Shown one piece after another: positions 62,054 through 64,000 of a DNA stretch of 64,000 nucleotides. The stretch is taken from the NCBI RefSeq assembly GCF_009360615.1, contig NZ_SPEY01000017.1:124001-188000 (forward strand), in the 5' to 3' direction. The stretch is from Comamonas sp. GTDB lineage: Bacteria > Pseudomonadota > Gammaproteobacteria > Burkholderiales > Burkholderiaceae_C. The position numbers were made by a program, and so were the translations under genes. Numbering within the stretch: the stretch's first letter is position 1; each line of letters starts with the position of its first letter. The notes beneath the pieces are model-generated. The model worked only from the letters and a program-made list of their open reading frames with translations, was not told where the DNA came from and did no database searches.

Positions 62054-62715
62054 TAGATGCTCTCCAACACTTTTTCTTTAAGGGTTGGGTAGGGATCAAG
62101 ATAGTCTGCTGCAATCATTTTGATAATTTCGTTACGCTCGCCGATGTATCCCCAACATGCTTCAATTTCTTCATGGTGTTCAGAGCTGCAACTGCCGCAT
62201 GTCGAAATTTCTTCAATTTTGAATCCAAAGCATTCCCCTGAAATATAATTATTGTAAAGTTCAACTTCACCAAGGATGTATTCCTTGGCTTTGTCTGAAT
62301 TCCACTCACAACCAATGTTTTGAAAATCTTTTAAAGTTGTAAAGATATAACCGATCTGCCCTGAATCCCATGGGCAAGAAAAAGGACTTGTTGAATACAC
62401 AATCCCCGAGTGTTCGTATTTATATAGTGGTTCAATTTGGATGTATTGTGCCTCGGGGTCTGCTTTTTTTAGGGCATCAATTAATTCGAATTGTTCCATA
62501 TCGTCATAGTCATCAATGCTTAATTGACGACATAAATCGTGTAGGAGAGTGATTGATTCATCGATGTTATCGATTTGTCCCGAGCGGCTATTTCTTGTAG
62601 TATAGAAATGAGCAATATTTGAATCATTATCTTCACGCGGGCTATTGCAATGATGATCATAAATAAGGCTGAAATTTAAATTATTTATGCTAGCTGCAAA
62701 TGCAATTTCTGACAT
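62053..62715 (-). CDS. Hypothetical protein, 220 aa
   Basis: Acidic soluble protein with a Cys/His cluster (ISTCGSCSSEHHEEIEACWG) that may bind metal. Good promoter and leader. First gene of a two-gene operon. Confidence 0.7.
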   Translation of the reverse strand: MSEIAFAASINNLNFSLIYDHHCNSPREDNDSNIAHFYTTRNSRSGQIDNIDESITLLHDLCRQLSIDDYDDMEQFELIDALKKADPEAQYIQIEPLYKYEHSGIVYSTSPFSCPWDSGQIGYIFTTLKDFQNIGCEWNSDKAKEYILGEVELYNNYISGECFGFKIEEISTCGSCSSEHHEEIEACWGYIGERNEIIKMIAADYLDPYPTLKEKVLESI

Positions 62716-62742
62716 GTGTATTACTCCAAAGTTGATAAGAGT

Positions 62743-62771
62743 ATTTTACAATATATACCGCATAAAAATAA
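62743..62771 (-). promoter_or_regulatory. GCGGTATA-family promoter
   Basis: -35 TTATTT, 17-nt spacer with TATGCGGTATATA, -10 TAAAAT. Leader ATCAACTTTGG at 62726-62736. Confidence 0.8.
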
Positions 62772-62894
62772 TACTTTTATTTTGTTTTGCGACATTATTT
62801 GTCGCTTTTAAATCATAATAAAACTATAAAAAACAAGTATTTGAAATGTAAATATAAAGAATAAAAATTGTTTCTTTAGTTGATTTCATGGTGG

Positions 62895-62927
62895 CTGCGT
62901 TAGCAGACAGTATTTAGAGCGCAAGCG
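62895..62927 (+). repeat. Twin mini-hairpin element
   Basis: CTGC-GTTA-GCAG (62895-62906) and AGCGCAAGCG (62918-62927), then AGCGGG. Confidence 0.65.
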
Positions 62928-62986
62928 AGCGGGACGATAATGAATCAGCCACCTATTATGTTCATATAAGTATAAATGAATAAAAT

Positions 62987-63007
62987 AGCCTCTCAAATTG
63001 AGAGGCT
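62987..63007 (-). terminator. Terminator of the 181-aa gene
   Basis: AGCCTCTCA / TGAGAGGCT, then ATTTTATT on the minus strand. Confidence 0.8.
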
Positions 63008-63017
63008 GCAAAAAAAA

Positions 63018-63563
63018 TTAAAGATTTTCTTGAAGTTCCCATAAATATTCAATTGTATTCCCAAAGCCAAAAGATGAATCATAATCATGTTTTTCTATAT
63101 ATAAATACGTTCCATTTTTATTAAACTCATTAAATGGAATCTCGGATTCAATGAAATTTTGATCATTGAATTTATGTAGATATTGATTCAATTCATTTAA
63201 ATTTTTAATTACTACTTTTTCATTATGGAGTTGAACAGGGTTTTCATAAATAATATATAGAATTAAGTGATCGCTTATTGCATTAACTTTGCTGATAAAT
63301 TCCTCAAGATCATAAGACGAAAACCCAGAGACAAAAGTTAAATAACCAGTTTCAAAATCTACTTCATCAAAAGAACCGTTTGCTGCCTTTTCCGAAAAAT
63401 GTGTCTGAATATAATCATTAATATTTATACCAAAAAGATAACGTATGGATTTATTGTTATTAAAATCAAAATCTTTATCTTGTATTTGGTAAATATCGTG
63501 AATTTCATCGAGAAACTCTCTTTTTAATTTAACCACACCTTGAACGGCACATGAACTGCTCAT
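63018..63563 (-). CDS. Hypothetical protein, 181 aa
   Basis: Acidic, Phe/Asn-rich soluble protein (FDFNNNKSIRYLFGININDY). AAAGGAAA before the ATG. Preceded by the 98-aa membrane gene (46 nt), likely one operon. Family unknown. Confidence 0.65.
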   Translation of the reverse strand: MSSSCAVQGVVKLKREFLDEIHDIYQIQDKDFDFNNNKSIRYLFGININDYIQTHFSEKAANGSFDEVDFETGYLTFVSGFSSYDLEEFISKVNAISDHLILYIIYENPVQLHNEKVVIKNLNELNQYLHKFNDQNFIESEIPFNEFNKNGTYLYIEKHDYDSSFGFGNTIEYLWELQENL

Positions 63564-63609
63564 GATAATTTCCTTTCACTCAGTTTGAATTGATTTTTTA
63601 ATCTTTATG

Positions 63610-63906
63610 CTATTTTGAAAATAAAGAAAAAATTAATAGAGTCATAAAAACGCCTATGATCATAGTTAGCCAAAATAAACTAGGGTTGTTACTGTAATGA
63701 GTGTATAAGTCGGATGTGGTTAAGGTTGCTGTGAAAGTATTCGAAATCCATAATGAAAAGGGCTTTAGGAAAAAAATAAAATAAAGCACACCTAGCAGAA
63801 TTGAAAGGCTTAAAAAGAATAAAGCTATAAATTTGGTTTCGTTTTTGGTGAAAACTGGATTGAAATTCTCATCGGTTTTCCAATCATCTTTTTTATTATC
63901 TGGCAT
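63610..63906 (-). CDS. Two-pass membrane protein, 98 aa
   Basis: Polar N-terminus, then two hydrophobic segments (FIALFFLSLSILLGVLYFIF and FWLTMIIGVFMTLLIFSLF). TTGGAG before the ATG. Function unknown. Confidence 0.65.
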   Translation of the reverse strand: MPDNKKDDWKTDENFNPVFTKNETKFIALFFLSLSILLGVLYFIFFLKPFSLWISNTFTATLTTSDLYTHYSNNPSLFWLTMIIGVFMTLLIFSLFSK

Positions 63907-63927
63907 AATGAAACTCCAATTTTTTAA

Positions 63928-63955
63928 TTGTCAATATTAGCATTAATATTGACAA
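63928..63955. repeat. 12-bp perfect inverted repeat
   Basis: TTGTCAATATTA / TAATATTGACAA around GCAT, 22 nt upstream of the 98-aa gene. Possible operator; it includes TTGTCA-like -35 sequences on both strands. Confidence 0.6.
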
Positions 63956-64000
63956 AATATTTAACATTTAAGACAGAGTATAAGAACTAAAGAGGACTAA

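Noticed and set aside
1711..62927. GCGTTAGC elements considered as integron attC sites
   Set aside because: The GTT of the core is not conserved (loops are GAGA, GCAA, GATA and others), the R/L box arrangement of attC is absent, and no integrase is present.

Overview
The window looks like part of a large, AT-rich accessory plasmid of a Moraxellaceae bacterium, most likely Acinetobacter. That assignment is inferred from a Rep_3-type initiator next to a long iteron array with DnaA boxes, base composition, terminator style and the protein families; no chromosomal housekeeping genes or RNA operons are seen. I recognise about 20 of roughly 87 genes. The rest are small plasmid hypotheticals.

Layout. 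1-1.3 kb: a secreted DRGH-type nuclease cut by the left edge, plus a partner gene. 1.8-7.5 kb: a 1886-residue DNA-methylase/helicase fusion resembling DarB. 9.1-14.3 kb: a compact plus-strand type IV CRISPR-Cas operon (csf1-like, cas6/csf5, dinG/csf4, csf3, csf2) closed by a bidirectional terminator. 15.6-18.1 kb: rep gene and replication origin with about 22 iterons and two DnaA boxes. 18.4-26 kb: SAM methyltransferase, MmcB-like nuclease, DEDDh exonuclease and an 1128-residue unknown protein. 26.0 kb: a candidate small RNA. 28.9-33.3 kb: a TelA operon. 34-64 kb: many short minus-strand operons of hypotheticals, with an outer-membrane barrel, a tandem-OB SSB, a second MmcB-like protein and an HExxH protein. 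The CRISPR array (16 degenerate repeats) sits at 47.6-48.5 kb, about 33 kb from the cas genes, with repeat pairs at 50.9 and 53.2 kb.

Three plasmid-wide layers of organisation stand out. (1) About 24 copies of a promoter whose spacer carries GCGGTATA or GTGGTATA between the -35 and -10. (2) Thirteen exact copies of a leader motif (A/C)TCAACTTTGG just downstream of these or similar promoters, not simply a ribosome binding site. (3) Thirteen twin mini-hairpins with GNNA loops, all in one orientation, at operon ends. A candidate RNA at 25993-26136 has its own promoter of family 1, a rho-independent terminator, and a 9-bp stem whose loop is the exact complement of leader motif 2. This would make it a trans-acting regulator of the plasmid's own gene set.

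The promoter element also explains why many naive ORFs have false N-terminal extensions reading through it (RYIFYN-like peptides). Starts given here are corrected to the first start codon downstream of the promoter.
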